A stretch of 64,000 bases of DNA from Flavobacterium palustre (GTDB lineage: Bacteria; Bacteroidota; Bacteroidia; Flavobacteriales; Flavobacteriaceae): the NCBI RefSeq assembly GCF_014639535.1, contig NZ_BMGA01000002.1, positions 248,001 to 312,000 of the forward strand, given 5' to 3'. The notes beneath the pieces were generated by a model. The model had not been told where the DNA came from. It was given only the letters and a program-made list of their open reading frames with translations, and searched no databases. A program made the position numbers and the translations under genes. This document shows, piece after piece, positions 9,501 through 18,422 of this stretch (positions are counted from its first letter, which is position 1; each line of letters opens with the position of its first letter).

Positions 9501-10835
9501 TTAAAAGTTAATATTATAAGTTGCATTGGCTCTTTCTAATTCTGCAAAAGCAATCCAGGTGTCATAGAAAGCAATATTTGAATTAAGAAGAGAGTTGATG
9601 TATTGGTTTTGAGCATCTAAGACTTCTATATAAATAACCTGTCCTTCTTTATACAGCTTTGAAATATCATCGTTGTATTTTTTGGCTGCCACATTTTGAT
9701 TTTTCTCCGACTTATAGAGTTCGATTTTTGACAATAGGTTATTTCTGTTTATTTCATATTGTAATAGTAGTTGTTGTCTAACATTGTCTGTTTGGGAATT
9801 AATGCTTTTTCTTTCTTCCTGAATCTGTTTGAGTTTGTATTTGTTTTTATTTCCAGAGAAAATGTTCCACTCCAAAGCAACACCTCCAAAATAATAACGG
9901 GATTGTTTATTAACTTCAAAATCAAAATCTTGTAAGCCCAAGTCTATAAAACCACTTAATTTTGGAAACCAATAGGACTGCGTTAGTTTTGATAGCGTAG
10001 TGTTTATTTCTGAAGCTGTTTTTAGTTTCGAAAATTCTTCTCTCGTTTTTGTATTTTCAGAATAAAAATCAATAGGAATAAGAGTATTGTCCTTATCGAA
10101 TGCTATTTCGGTATCGAGCTTTTGATTGATTAAAAAATTGAAATAGGCCTGAGCATTTTTACTATTTTGTCTGGCTTCTTCTAATTTGGCTTCGATGCGT
10201 TTTACCTCATTATCGCTTCGTAAAACAGCAGTACGGTTTATTTTATCATTCTTGAATAAAGATTGATTTACTCTTTGATTTTCTAATGTAAGTTTTAAAG
10301 CAATTTCGTAAATAGATATCGCTTCTGTGGACTGTATGAATTTATAATAAGCAATCTTGATGTCCTTTACCAGCTCTCTTTTGTAAATATCAAGTTCCAC
10401 TTTTTGGAGGTCATTTTGATAAGCTTTAATTCTTTTGTTATAAATAATCTCATAATTCAACAGCGGCATTGTTGTATGAATCTTTGCATCGTAGAAATTA
10501 TTCGGATTAATCAAAACAGACTGATTTTCTAATGTTGGAAAGGCATTGGAATTTGTTATTTGATTTAAAGTTGCATATACAGGATTAAGCATATCGCCAA
10601 TTGGAATATCAATGGTTCTTCCTCCATCAGCAACAGTATAATTTGCATTAATTGATGTAATTGGATAAAAAAGACTCTTTGCTTCTTTCAAAGCCCAAAT
10701 ACTTCTGTTAATATCAAAATTGTGCTGTTTTACAACTTCATTGTTTTGAAGACCTATTTTAATATAGTCCTCAAGTTGATTTTGGGAATAAGTACTAAGC
10801 CCAAAACATAAAAAAAGATAAGTTACTATTTTCAT
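9501..10835 (-). CDS. TolC-family outer-membrane efflux channel
   Basis: The 444-residue protein has an N-terminal signal peptide ending near STYSQ and two tandem OEP halves rich in long amphipathic helices, as in TolC. It forms the outer-membrane exit of the pump encoded downstream. It is the first structural gene after tetR, and the 53-base gap holds a 15-bp palindrome matching the site upstream of tetR. Confidence 0.92.
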   Translation of the reverse strand: MKIVTYLFLCFGLSTYSQNQLEDYIKIGLQNNEVVKQHNFDINRSIWALKEAKSLFYPITSINANYTVADGGRTIDIPIGDMLNPVYATLNQITNSNAFPTLENQSVLINPNNFYDAKIHTTMPLLNYEIIYNKRIKAYQNDLQKVELDIYKRELVKDIKIAYYKFIQSTEAISIYEIALKLTLENQRVNQSLFKNDKINRTAVLRSDNEVKRIEAKLEEARQNSKNAQAYFNFLINQKLDTEIAFDKDNTLIPIDFYSENTKTREEFSKLKTASEINTTLSKLTQSYWFPKLSGFIDLGLQDFDFEVNKQSRYYFGGVALEWNIFSGNKNKYKLKQIQEERKSINSQTDNVRQQLLLQYEINRNNLLSKIELYKSEKNQNVAAKKYNDDISKLYKEGQVIYIEVLDAQNQYINSLLNSNIAFYDTWIAFAELERANATYNINF

Positions 10836-10855
10836 AATATTACATTGTTTACTTA

Positions 10856-10881
10856 TTGAACATTGTTCAAAATATTGAACA
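10856..10881. promoter_or_regulatory. Candidate TetR operator before tolC
   Basis: The perfect 15-bp palindrome TTGAACATTGTTCAA occupies 10856-10870. A further half-site, TATTGAACA, follows directly. A related palindrome (TGAACAACGTTCA) lies upstream of the tetR gene. Matching sites in the two control regions flanking a TetR gene are good evidence for the repressor's operator. Confidence 0.7.
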
Positions 10882-10888
10882 AAAAAAA

Positions 10889-11506
10889 TTACATTTTATC
10901 TATTATTTTTAAAAACTCATTATACCCATCATATAGAATGGTGTCTGGATTAGTGAATTTCACACCTTTGGTTCTCTGTCTGATTTCAAGGCAGCACATT
11001 CCATGAACTAAACTCCAGATCATGAAAGATAAAGCTTCTAATGAATTTCCCTCAAAATGCCCTTTTTGCATACACTGATTGACCGTTTCTTTTAAAGCCC
11101 CAAAGGTTGTTACTCCTTCATCCCAATCTTCATTATCGCAGTTTGTTAAAAATTCAATTGGAGCCTTAAGATTGAACATCAGGTCATACATTTCAGAATT
11201 TTCTATAGCAAATTTGATGTAAACAAAGCCCATTTTTCGAAGACGTTCCATAGGATCTTCTATTTTGAATAAATCTTTAAAATAACCACCTAATTCCTGA
11301 AATCCGATCGAATGTAAATCGTGTAAAATGGCATTTTTGTCTTTAAAATATACATATACCGTACCTACGCTATAATCAATCTCGTCAGCAATATTTCTTA
11401 TGGTAGTCTGTTCAATCCCTTTTTCTATAAAAAGTTTTTTTGCTCCTTTTAGAATAAGCATTTTTAATGCTTCTTTTTCCCTTGCTTTTCTATCAGCTAC
11501 ACTCAT
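10889..11506 (-). CDS. TetR/AcrR-family repressor of the efflux operon
   Basis: The 205-residue protein has the TetR helix-turn-helix at about 18-62 (GIEQTTIRNIADEIDYSVGT, then YVYFKDKNAIL). A helical ligand-binding domain follows. It is the first gene of the reverse-strand series tetR-tolC-adaptor-pump-SDR-hydrolase-flavoprotein. Its own promoter and the tolC leader both carry a TGAAC-n3-GTTCA palindrome, so it probably represses itself and the pump until a ligand, perhaps a pump substrate, releases it. The ligand is unknown. Confidence 0.92.
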   Translation of the reverse strand: MSVADRKAREKEALKMLILKGAKKLFIEKGIEQTTIRNIADEIDYSVGTVYVYFKDKNAILHDLHSIGFQELGGYFKDLFKIEDPMERLRKMGFVYIKFAIENSEMYDLMFNLKAPIEFLTNCDNEDWDEGVTTFGALKETVNQCMQKGHFEGNSLEALSFMIWSLVHGMCCLEIRQRTKGVKFTNPDTILYDGYNEFLKIIDKM

Positions 11507-11527
11507 ATATCAAAAAATATTATTCAA

Positions 11528-11559
11528 CAAAGATATGTTTTATTTTTGAACAACGTTCA
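11528..11559 (-). promoter_or_regulatory. tetR promoter with overlapping operator
   Basis: On the reverse strand TATCTTTG (complement of 11528-11535) matches the flavobacterial -7 box TAnnTTTG. Just upstream, the palindrome TGAACAACGTTCA (11547-11559) overlies the -33 region. A TTG lies 15 bases before the -7 box, slightly short of the usual spacing. Binding there would block RNA polymerase and give autorepression. Confidence 0.65.
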
Positions 11560-11762
11560 TTTTTTTGAAAAAAAATAAGAACAGCAATAAAATTAATCGT
11601 TTTGCAGTGTTTTTAGAGATAAATTTTTAATCGTTTTTTGAGTTTTTTTTCAGATGTATAGATTCAATTCACATCAATACCCCACCCCATATATACAAAA
11701 CCTCCGTAAAAACGTATCACACCTTCCCACTTTTGTATAACAAGCGAGGACAACTTCGATAG

Positions 11763-11770
11763 TAGCTTTG
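11763..11770 (+). promoter_or_regulatory. Candidate -7 box for the Old Yellow Enzyme gene
   Basis: TAGCTTTG matches TAnnTTTG and lies about 30 bases before the ATG at 11801. The nearest TTG is 27 bases upstream, too far for the usual -33, so the site may need an activator. Confidence 0.4.
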
Positions 11771-11800
11771 CATCATTAAATAATCATAAAAAATAAAATA

Positions 11801-12907
11801 ATGAGCAAAACAATTTTCGAACCCTACAATTTGAATGGGTTACAATTAAGAAATCGTATTGTAATGGCACCTATGACCCGCTCTAGAGCTGATAATGAAG
11901 GTAACGCTGCCACAGAACTCATTGCAGAATATTACAGACAGCGAGCATCGGCAGGACTAATCATTACAGAAGGAACTTTCATCAGTCCCGAAGCCGTTGG
12001 CTATATTAATGTACCTGCCATTTATTCAAAAGAGCAAATAGAAGGTTGGAAATTAACAACCCAAGCTGTACACCAAGAAGGAGGAAGTATTTTTGCCCAA
12101 TTATGGCATACAGGAGCTATTTCACATCCTGATTTGCAAAACGGGAACAAACCACTTGGCCCATCGACTGTTAATCCTTACCAACAAGTATTTACATTTG
12201 AAGGCTTTAAGGATACGGTAGAAGCACAGGCAATGACCATTGCCGATATAAAAAGAACGATAAATGATTTTAAGCAAGCAGCACTCAACGCTTTTGAGGC
12301 TGGATTTGATGGTGTAGAAATACACAGTGCCAATGGTTTTTTGTTACAGCAATTTTTACATAAAAATTCAAATCATAGGACAGATGAATATGGGGGTTCT
12401 ATAGAAAATAGAGCTCGTATAATTTTTGAAATACTAGACGAATTAAAAACAGTAATTGATCTTTCTAAAGTTGGAATTCGTTTTAACCCTTCAGTTCACG
12501 GAATTATGGGCATTGAAGCTGATGATGAGACTATTGCTTTGTATAACTATATTGCAAAGCGATTAAATGATTATAATTTAGCCTACATACATCTTACAGA
12601 GCCTTTTACAGATGTTTCAAAAGTGGATTTGGCTATTCAAAAAGTAGCCAAACATTTTCGCGAATTTTACAAAGGCACTATCATCACAAATGTTCGTTAC
12701 ACCAAAGAAACAGCCAATCAGGTTATAGCCTCTGGCGATGCAGATTTGGTAGCTTTTGGGGTTCCGTTTATTGCGAATCCTGATTTAGTTGAACGTTTTA
12801 AGTCCGATGCTGCACTTAATGCACCTGACCCAGACACTTTTTACACTTCCGGAGAAAAAGGATATACTGATTATCCGAAAATGACTGAAGTTTCTAACTC
12901 CATCTAA
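11801..12907 (+). CDS. Old Yellow Enzyme-type ene-reductase
   Basis: The 368-residue FMN TIM-barrel protein matches the NemA/OYE family along its length: RNRIVMAPMTRSRA near 18-30 (flavin-contacting Thr26), the substrate-binding pair His175/Asn178 in EIHSANG, and the phosphate/FMN segment RTDEYGGSIENRARI. These enzymes use NAD(P)H to reduce activated C=C bonds, nitro compounds or nitrate esters. The position normally held by the proton-donating Tyr two residues after the Asn is Phe180 here (HSANGF). It is followed 18 bases later by an NmrA-like protein and then an AraC regulator, so the three probably form an inducible detoxification unit. Confidence 0.93.
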   Translation: MSKTIFEPYNLNGLQLRNRIVMAPMTRSRADNEGNAATELIAEYYRQRASAGLIITEGTFISPEAVGYINVPAIYSKEQIEGWKLTTQAVHQEGGSIFAQLWHTGAISHPDLQNGNKPLGPSTVNPYQQVFTFEGFKDTVEAQAMTIADIKRTINDFKQAALNAFEAGFDGVEIHSANGFLLQQFLHKNSNHRTDEYGGSIENRARIIFEILDELKTVIDLSKVGIRFNPSVHGIMGIEADDETIALYNYIAKRLNDYNLAYIHLTEPFTDVSKVDLAIQKVAKHFREFYKGTIITNVRYTKETANQVIASGDADLVAFGVPFIANPDLVERFKSDAALNAPDPDTFYTSGEKGYTDYPKMTEVSNSI

Positions 12908-12925
12908 ATTTTAAAAAATTAAACA

Positions 12926-13783
12926 ATGATTAATAAAATAACAGTAATTGGAGCAACAGGAATGATAGGTACTCCTGTAACCAAAGAATTGATAAAAGCG
13001 GGTTTTGAAGTAACAGCTTTTGTAAGAAACATTGAAAAAGAAAAACATATTTTTCCATCGGGTATAGATTTTGTGCAAGGCGACCTCAAAAATAAATCTG
13101 ACATTACTGAATCCATCAAAGATGCCGATGCGGTTTATATCAGTATATCTTCAGGCTCAAACGATACCGAAAACGGATTTAATCCTGAAGTCGGTGGAGT
13201 GGATAATATTATTGCTGCCCTTAAAGCATCATCTGTAAAACGAGTTGGATTTTTATCCTCGTTTTTGGCAAGAAATTACAATGGCGATTGGTGGGCGATG
13301 AAAGCCAAAAAACAAGCGGCTCAAAAAATTAAAAATTCAGGGATTCCTTATACAATATTTTATCCTGCCAATTTTATGCAAAATTTTAATGGAGGTATGA
13401 GAGATGGAAATAAGGTAAACATCATCGGAAAATCAAATGAAAAATCGTGGTGGATAGATGCCGAAGATTTTGGTAAACAAGTAGCCAACGCCTTCAAAAC
13501 TGAGCAATCATTGAATAGAGAATATGCTGTACAAGGCTTAGAGCCATTGACAACTACAGAAGCGACCAAAATTTTTGTAGAAAACCATACCAAAGAAAAA
13601 TTAACTATTGCAAAATTACCAATCGGGATGGCTAAATTTTTATCTTTGTTTATAAAGCCTTTACGGTATGTTGTGCCATTAATAACGGTAATGAACAACA
13701 ACAAAGAAACCTTTGAAGCTCAAAAAACTTGGGACGAACTAGGCAAGCCTACAATAACGGTGGCGAAATTTGCAAAAAAATAA
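12926..13783 (+). CDS. NmrA/NAD(P)H-binding family protein
   Basis: This 285-residue atypical SDR has the nucleotide-binding motif GATGMIG at 9-15 and lacks a clear YxxxK active site. It resembles NmrA-like proteins and NAD(P)H:quinone-reductase-type QOR2 proteins, which sense or use NAD(P)H. It sits in the OYE unit, 18 bases after that gene and 8 bases before the AraC gene. Enzyme or redox sensor cannot be decided from sequence. Confidence 0.85.
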   Translation: MINKITVIGATGMIGTPVTKELIKAGFEVTAFVRNIEKEKHIFPSGIDFVQGDLKNKSDITESIKDADAVYISISSGSNDTENGFNPEVGGVDNIIAALKASSVKRVGFLSSFLARNYNGDWWAMKAKKQAAQKIKNSGIPYTIFYPANFMQNFNGGMRDGNKVNIIGKSNEKSWWIDAEDFGKQVANAFKTEQSLNREYAVQGLEPLTTTEATKIFVENHTKEKLTIAKLPIGMAKFLSLFIKPLRYVVPLITVMNNNKETFEAQKTWDELGKPTITVAKFAKK

Positions 13784-13791
13784 TAAAATCT

Positions 13792-14688
13792 ATGACACAT
13801 TATAAAACCATTAGTGAGTTATTTAAAGCTAACGAATTCCCTCCCCCAGAGAATCCGTTATTGGGGGTATTAACTTTTGAGCAAGCCGAAGATTGCCCCT
13901 TTGTAGAAAAAGAGTTTACAATGGCATTTTACGGCATTTCATATAATAAATTTGAAACAGGTACTCTTTTTTATGGCAAAACTAAATATGACCACGACAA
14001 TGGCTCAATGGCATTTGTAAAGCCTCATCAGAAAATTAAAATGGATAATTTAAAAAATGCTGAAAAAGGATTTTTGCTCTACATTCACGAGGATTTTTTA
14101 TTCAATTCTAATCTTTATTCCGAGATAAAAAAATACGGATATTTTGATTACGAAGTCAACGAAGCCCTGCATTTATCACCAAAGGAAGAGGAAATTATTT
14201 GGGACTTGTTCAATAAAATAAAATCGGAATATTACAACAATCAGGATGATTTTAGCAGAGATATAATGATTACGCATATTGATTCCATTTTGAAATATTC
14301 GCAACGGTTTTACAAACGACAATTTTTAAACAGAGCAGTTCTTTCAGGTACAACGGTTTCAAAATTTACTGATGTTTTGACTACTTATTTTGAAAATGGG
14401 AGTTTTCAAAAAAATGGTTTGCCAACCGTAAAATATATGGCCGAAAAATTAAACTTATCGCCAAGGTATTTAAGCGATTTACTGAAACAAGAAACAGGCA
14501 AAACAGCTTTGGAACACATACACATTGCATTGGTTATGGAAGCCAAAAAATTATTAATGAGTACCGATAAAACCGTAGCAGAAACAGCCTATCAATTGGG
14601 CTTTGAAAATGCTCCGTATTTTTCAAGGCTGTTCAAAAAAGAAGTAGGACAAACACCCACCGAATACAGAGAGCGGTTTTTGAATTAA
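13792..14688 (+). CDS. AraC-family transcriptional regulator
   Basis: The frame is open from 13729, but the upstream Met overlaps the preceding gene. I choose ATG 13792 (298 aa, MTHYKTISELF), eight bases after the NmrA stop. The N-terminal part is a cupin-like sensing domain. The C-terminal 100 residues hold two helix-turn-helix motifs (VKYMAEKLNLSPRYLSDLLK and VAETAYQLGFENAPYFSRLF) ending in the AraC signature GQTPTEYR. It probably controls the OYE-NmrA genes it follows. Confidence 0.92.
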   Translation: MTHYKTISELFKANEFPPPENPLLGVLTFEQAEDCPFVEKEFTMAFYGISYNKFETGTLFYGKTKYDHDNGSMAFVKPHQKIKMDNLKNAEKGFLLYIHEDFLFNSNLYSEIKKYGYFDYEVNEALHLSPKEEEIIWDLFNKIKSEYYNNQDDFSRDIMITHIDSILKYSQRFYKRQFLNRAVLSGTTVSKFTDVLTTYFENGSFQKNGLPTVKYMAEKLNLSPRYLSDLLKQETGKTALEHIHIALVMEAKKLLMSTDKTVAETAYQLGFENAPYFSRLFKKEVGQTPTEYRERFLN

Positions 14689-14770
14689 ACAAAATGGAGC
14701 GGTCATTTATAGCAATTTTTAAGCAAAAAATTATGTCAAAGAAGCGGTTTAATTTTAAAATTAATAAGGT

Positions 14771-15139
14771 ATGAATGTTGAGGATTTTAGGAAATATTGT
14801 CTATCTCTAAATGGTGTGACTGAAAAAATGCCATTTGGAAAAGCAACAAGCCAATACGATCGTAATTTACTTGTCTTCTCTATTGGTGATAAATGGTTTT
14901 GCCTTGTAAACATTGAGGTTTTTGACTTCTGTGTTCTAAAATCAGAACCCGATTTAATTGAAGAATTACGCATTCAATACGACGCTATCCGCCCCGGCTA
15001 TCATATGAATCACAAACATTGGATTTCAGTATATTTCAATACCGATTTAGATGATAAAAATATCCTAAAACTTGTTAAGGAATCTTATCGGTTAGTGTTA
15101 GAATCGCTTCCAAAAAAGGAACAAGCAAAATATCTCTAA
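14771..15139 (+). CDS. MmcQ/YjbR-family protein
   Basis: The 122-residue protein has the YjbR pattern: an N-terminal CLSLNGVTEKMPFG, a central WFCLVNIE strand, and a C-terminal RPGYHMNHKHWISV followed by LVKESYRLVL. YjbR domains have a CyaY-like fold and are suspected, not proven, to bind DNA. It stands alone in this strand run, 82 bases after the AraC gene. Confidence 0.9.
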   Translation: MNVEDFRKYCLSLNGVTEKMPFGKATSQYDRNLLVFSIGDKWFCLVNIEVFDFCVLKSEPDLIEELRIQYDAIRPGYHMNHKHWISVYFNTDLDDKNILKLVKESYRLVLESLPKKEQAKYL

Positions 15140-15194
15140 AATGCTCAATAAAGAAGTCCTAAATAAAGAATGGTTTTTGAATTGAATAATATGA

Positions 15195-16016
15195 TTATCT
15201 CAGATTGTGATTTACAAACTCCGTAGGGCTTTTACCAAATTGCTTTTTGAAAGCAAAAGAGAAATGGGATAAGTTTTCAAAACCCACTTCATAAAAAACA
15301 TCAATAGGTTTTCTCTTTTTTTCAGTTATTTGAAAACGGGCTAGTTCCAGTCTTTTTTGGGTAATCCATTTTTGTGGTGTTGTATTGAAAGCCTTTTTGA
15401 AGTCACGTTTAAAAGTCGTCAAACTTCGTCCGGTCAGGTAGCCAAATTTTTCTATTGGCATATTGAACATATAATTACGTTCCATAAATTCGACCAAGTT
15501 GATTTTATGAGGCTCTGAAAAGTCGGATAAAATATTGTCGATGTCTTGGTTTATGGAGCGCAAAACGGTAATCGCTTCCTGAATTTTCAATTGGGAAAGC
15601 TCTTGCGGCAATTTGTAGTTCAGGTCGAAATACGGCAAGATCGAAGCAAAAAAACTGTCGAGTAAAGGACTTTGGGACAATGGAATGATGTAATCGGTTT
15701 TAGAAACCAGAGTGGCTTGCAATTTTTTTTGTTCGTAAAATGCCCTTAAAACGTCCTGTGTCAGTTTTACTACAATGGCTCTGTAAGGCAAACCGTCTTT
15801 ATCGGACTTTACTAACGTAGATAGTTGATTTCTTGGAAAAAGAAGCGTTTCGCCCAACCCAAAAACATAGGTTTTATTTGACTGAATCACTTTTAATTCG
15901 CCCGACAACACCCGAACAACACAATGTTCCTCCGAAATCATTTCGGTATTGTGACGAGTAGATCCGCTACAGCTGAAAACAATTTCAGCGTTTTTATTGA
16001 TTTGTTTTGTTGCCAT
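15195..16016 (-). CDS. AraC-family transcriptional regulator
   Basis: I choose ATG 16016 (273 aa, MATKQINKNAEIVFSCSGS); an upstream in-frame Met at 16049 adds an unlikely hydrophobic leader. There is an N-terminal cupin-like domain and a C-terminal AraC DNA-binding domain with two helix-turn-helix units ending GKSPTEFVNH. It converges with the YjbR gene and lies next to a run of short-chain dehydrogenase genes that it may regulate; the target is inferred only from proximity. Confidence 0.9.
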   Translation of the reverse strand: MATKQINKNAEIVFSCSGSTRHNTEMISEEHCVVRVLSGELKVIQSNKTYVFGLGETLLFPRNQLSTLVKSDKDGLPYRAIVVKLTQDVLRAFYEQKKLQATLVSKTDYIIPLSQSPLLDSFFASILPYFDLNYKLPQELSQLKIQEAITVLRSINQDIDNILSDFSEPHKINLVEFMERNYMFNMPIEKFGYLTGRSLTTFKRDFKKAFNTTPQKWITQKRLELARFQITEKKRKPIDVFYEVGFENLSHFSFAFKKQFGKSPTEFVNHNLR

Positions 16017-16144
16017 AATACAAAGGTAAAAAATAATGAGGCTCATCAATGTGCCTTATTATTTATAATTAAATTTATTGTTAAATATGTAATTTACAAA
16101 TTCGGTAACTTTTTTTATACAGCCTCAATAAATAATAATTATTT

Positions 16145-16294
16145 TATGACTGTCCGTAAAGAGTACTATATATTTTTTTTGCCATTGATTACACAGATTC
16201 TCACAGATTTCATTACACTTTTTTAAAAATCTGTGTAAATCTTTTTAATCTGTGGCTAATTCTATCTGCTAGGTATTAGTTACGGATAGTCATA
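16145..16294. repeat. 150-bp element with 15-bp terminal inverted repeats
   Basis: The ends are TATGACTGTCCGTAA (16145-16159) and TTACGGATAGTCATA (16280-16294), inverted repeats matching at 14 of 15 positions. The interior contains CACAGATT-type words in both orientations (TTACACAGATTCTCACAGATTT near 16189 and AAATCTGTGTAAATC near 16226), giving a long imperfect hairpin. No ORF is present. It resembles a miniature inverted-repeat element or an intergenic palindromic repeat of the kind common in Flavobacterium genomes. Confidence 0.6.
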
Positions 16295-16296
16295 TA

Positions 16297-17010
16297 TTAT
16301 TTAGCAGACGGAGGTGCACTAGGTCTCACTTCTATTTTACTAGGAAGTGTTCGAGGGGTCATTTTCATCACATCAATTATTATTTCGCCTATATCTTCTG
16401 GTTGAATTTTCCAATTATCTGTTTCGGATGGAATATGATTATTAAAATTGGATGCTACAGATCCAGGCAAAATCGTAGAAACCTTCACATCATATTTTCT
16501 TAAATCAAGCATAATTGCCTGACTAAAACCTGTGAGACCAAACTTACTCGCATTATAGGCCGAACCTCCAGCAGAGAAGCTAATTCCTGCTAAACTAGAA
16601 ATGGTGATAATATAGCCTTTACTTTTTTTCAATGCTTCTAATGAAGCTTTTACACTATAAAATACACCTGTTAGGTTGGTATCAATAGTTTCGTTCCATA
16701 AATCAGGAGTAAGATCTTCAATAGATGTATAATGCCCTATACCTGCATTGGCTACTAATAAATCAATCTTTCCCCACTTTTCAATTGTTTTTTGAACGGC
16801 TTGTTGTTGAGAGTCAAAACTACGCACATCAGCCTCTAGTGCCAGTACATCGTCAGAACTTAATCGAGATACAGCTTCATCCAAAGCCTGTTGCGAGCGA
16901 CCTGTAATTGCTACTTTCATTCCCTCTTTCAAAAGAGAGGCAGCTACCCCATATCCTATTCCTTTACTACCTCCTGTAATAAACGCTACTTTTCCTCTTA
17001 AATCTGTCAT
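16297..17010 (-). CDS. SDR-family oxidoreductase (FabG-like)
   Basis: This 237-residue classical SDR has TGGSKGIG at 12-19, NAG at 88-90, Ser138 and Tyr152/Lys156 in YNASK. It most resembles 3-oxoacyl-ACP reductase-type SDRs with broad carbonyl substrates. The stop lies two bases from the terminal repeat of the 150-bp element, so the element may supply its 3' untranslated region. It is separated from the next SDR upstream by a strong terminator. Confidence 0.88.
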   Translation of the reverse strand: MTDLRGKVAFITGGSKGIGYGVAASLLKEGMKVAITGRSQQALDEAVSRLSSDDVLALEADVRSFDSQQQAVQKTIEKWGKIDLLVANAGIGHYTSIEDLTPDLWNETIDTNLTGVFYSVKASLEALKKSKGYIITISSLAGISFSAGGSAYNASKFGLTGFSQAIMLDLRKYDVKVSTILPGSVASNFNNHIPSETDNWKIQPEDIGEIIIDVMKMTPRTLPSKIEVRPSAPPSAK

Positions 17011-17220
17011 TTGATATTTAATTATAATTTAAACTATAGAAGCAAGTCATTGATATATTAAATAGTATCAACTGGGTATTATAATGCTCCTTTGTAGTTT
17101 GTGTACGCCTTTTTTAGATTTTGATATTCATTAAAATTTAAACAAAAATAGAATTTCTTTTGATGACAAGCTTTGTTTAAAGGACCATTAAGTTTATAAC
17201 TAAAGTTGTCTAAAATTAAT

Positions 17221-17251
17221 AATGAGACTGTCCGAAAAGGACAGCCTCATT
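17221..17251 (-). terminator. Hairpin terminator of the SDR at 17260
   Basis: AATGAG and CTGTCC (17221-17226, 17228-17233) pair with GGACAG and CTCATT (17239-17244, 17246-17251) around a GAAAA loop with one mismatch. On the reverse strand it lies nine bases past the SDR stop and leads into an AT-rich tail. Confidence 0.75.
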
Positions 17252-17259
17252 ATTTTTAA

Positions 17260-18297
17260 TTAAATGTCAAATTTTGTGTTAGTCAATTCTTCGGTCAAAG
17301 TCCAGAGTTTTTGGGCAGCTTCTGCTTCTAATGCAAAGGGTGCCACACCTCCAAATCCGCCTGGGTTTCTATAAGCAGCAGCAATGCTGTCGTAATTTTC
17401 TGCATCGTATTGGGCAATTTCTACATCTTCCAAATACACGCCTCCAATGTTTTCAAGCTGTGGACTCGTTGCTGCCCAGATTGTTGTTGCAGCTCCTTGT
17501 TCCTTGGTTTTCTGTATTTTTTTCATTGCTTCTTCGGCTTCAGAGTTTGGTGTGCCGTCCGCATTTAAAATACCCAAGGTAACAAAATCCTCAAAAGCTA
17601 AATGTCTGCCCAGATTGGTTTCCAAAATCAACCCCGGGTGCAAGGCATAAGCCCGAACGCCAAATTGCTGTGCTCTTTTATCCAATTCTACCGCAAAAAG
17701 CACATTTGCAGTTTTGGATTGTCCATAGGCTTCAAATTTGTCGTACTCCCTTGTGTTATAGTTTACATCGTCAAAAAGTACCGGCGAATAATGGTGTCCT
17801 GAAGACGAAACGGTAATTACTCTTGCGCCATTTGCTTTTTTCAATGCTTCCCAAAGTTTCGCTGTCAGTTGAAAATGCCCCAAATGATTGGTAGAAAATT
17901 GTCCCTCATTGCCACGTTCGTCACGATACAAAGGAGTCCACATTACACCAGCATTGTTGATAAGCAAATGTAATGGTCTGCCCGAAGCCAAAAATTTCTC
18001 AGCAAATGCGTTAATAGAAGCAGAATCAATCAGGTTTAACGCAGCTACTTCTACATTGTTGATGCCTTCCAGATTTTGTTTCGTTTTTTCGACATCTCTA
18101 GCCGGAACAATAACCGTTGCTCCAGCCGAAGTCAATGTTTTGGTGATTTCCAAACCCAATCCGCCATCACCGCCCGTTACGATGGCAATTTTTCCTGTAA
18201 GGTCAATTCCTTTGATAACATCTGTAGTTGTTGATGCTGCGTTGAAGCCAGAACCTATCGGTTTTTGTAAAGCTCCGTTGTAATTGTTTTGTCCCAT
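17260..18297 (-). CDS. SDR-family oxidoreductase (retinol-dehydrogenase-like)
   Basis: The 345-residue protein is longer than a classical SDR because of an N-terminal extension of about 35 residues. The core has TGGDGGLG at 41-48, NNAG at 114-117, SSSGHHYSP near 164-172 and Tyr191/Lys195 in YGQSK. The pattern is that of the retinol dehydrogenase/WW-oxidoreductase group, in bacteria usually of unknown substrate. A terminator follows, so it may be its own transcript. Confidence 0.88.
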   Translation of the reverse strand: MGQNNYNGALQKPIGSGFNAASTTTDVIKGIDLTGKIAIVTGGDGGLGLEITKTLTSAGATVIVPARDVEKTKQNLEGINNVEVAALNLIDSASINAFAEKFLASGRPLHLLINNAGVMWTPLYRDERGNEGQFSTNHLGHFQLTAKLWEALKKANGARVITVSSSGHHYSPVLFDDVNYNTREYDKFEAYGQSKTANVLFAVELDKRAQQFGVRAYALHPGLILETNLGRHLAFEDFVTLGILNADGTPNSEAEEAMKKIQKTKEQGAATTIWAATSPQLENIGGVYLEDVEIAQYDAENYDSIAAAYRNPGGFGGVAPFALEAEAAQKLWTLTEELTNTKFDI

Positions 18298-18422
18298 TTT
18301 TAAAATTCATTTTAAATTTTTATTGAGACAAAGATAGAATGCTTATTCCCAGTGCGTTTTGTTCAAAAGTCCTAATTACTTTGTTGAAAAGGTCGGTTTT
18401 TTATTGGTGATGTTTGTGTTGA

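Noticed and set aside
13729..13791. Longer start for the AraC gene
   Set aside because: The added residues overlap the NmrA gene in another frame and have no AraC similarity.
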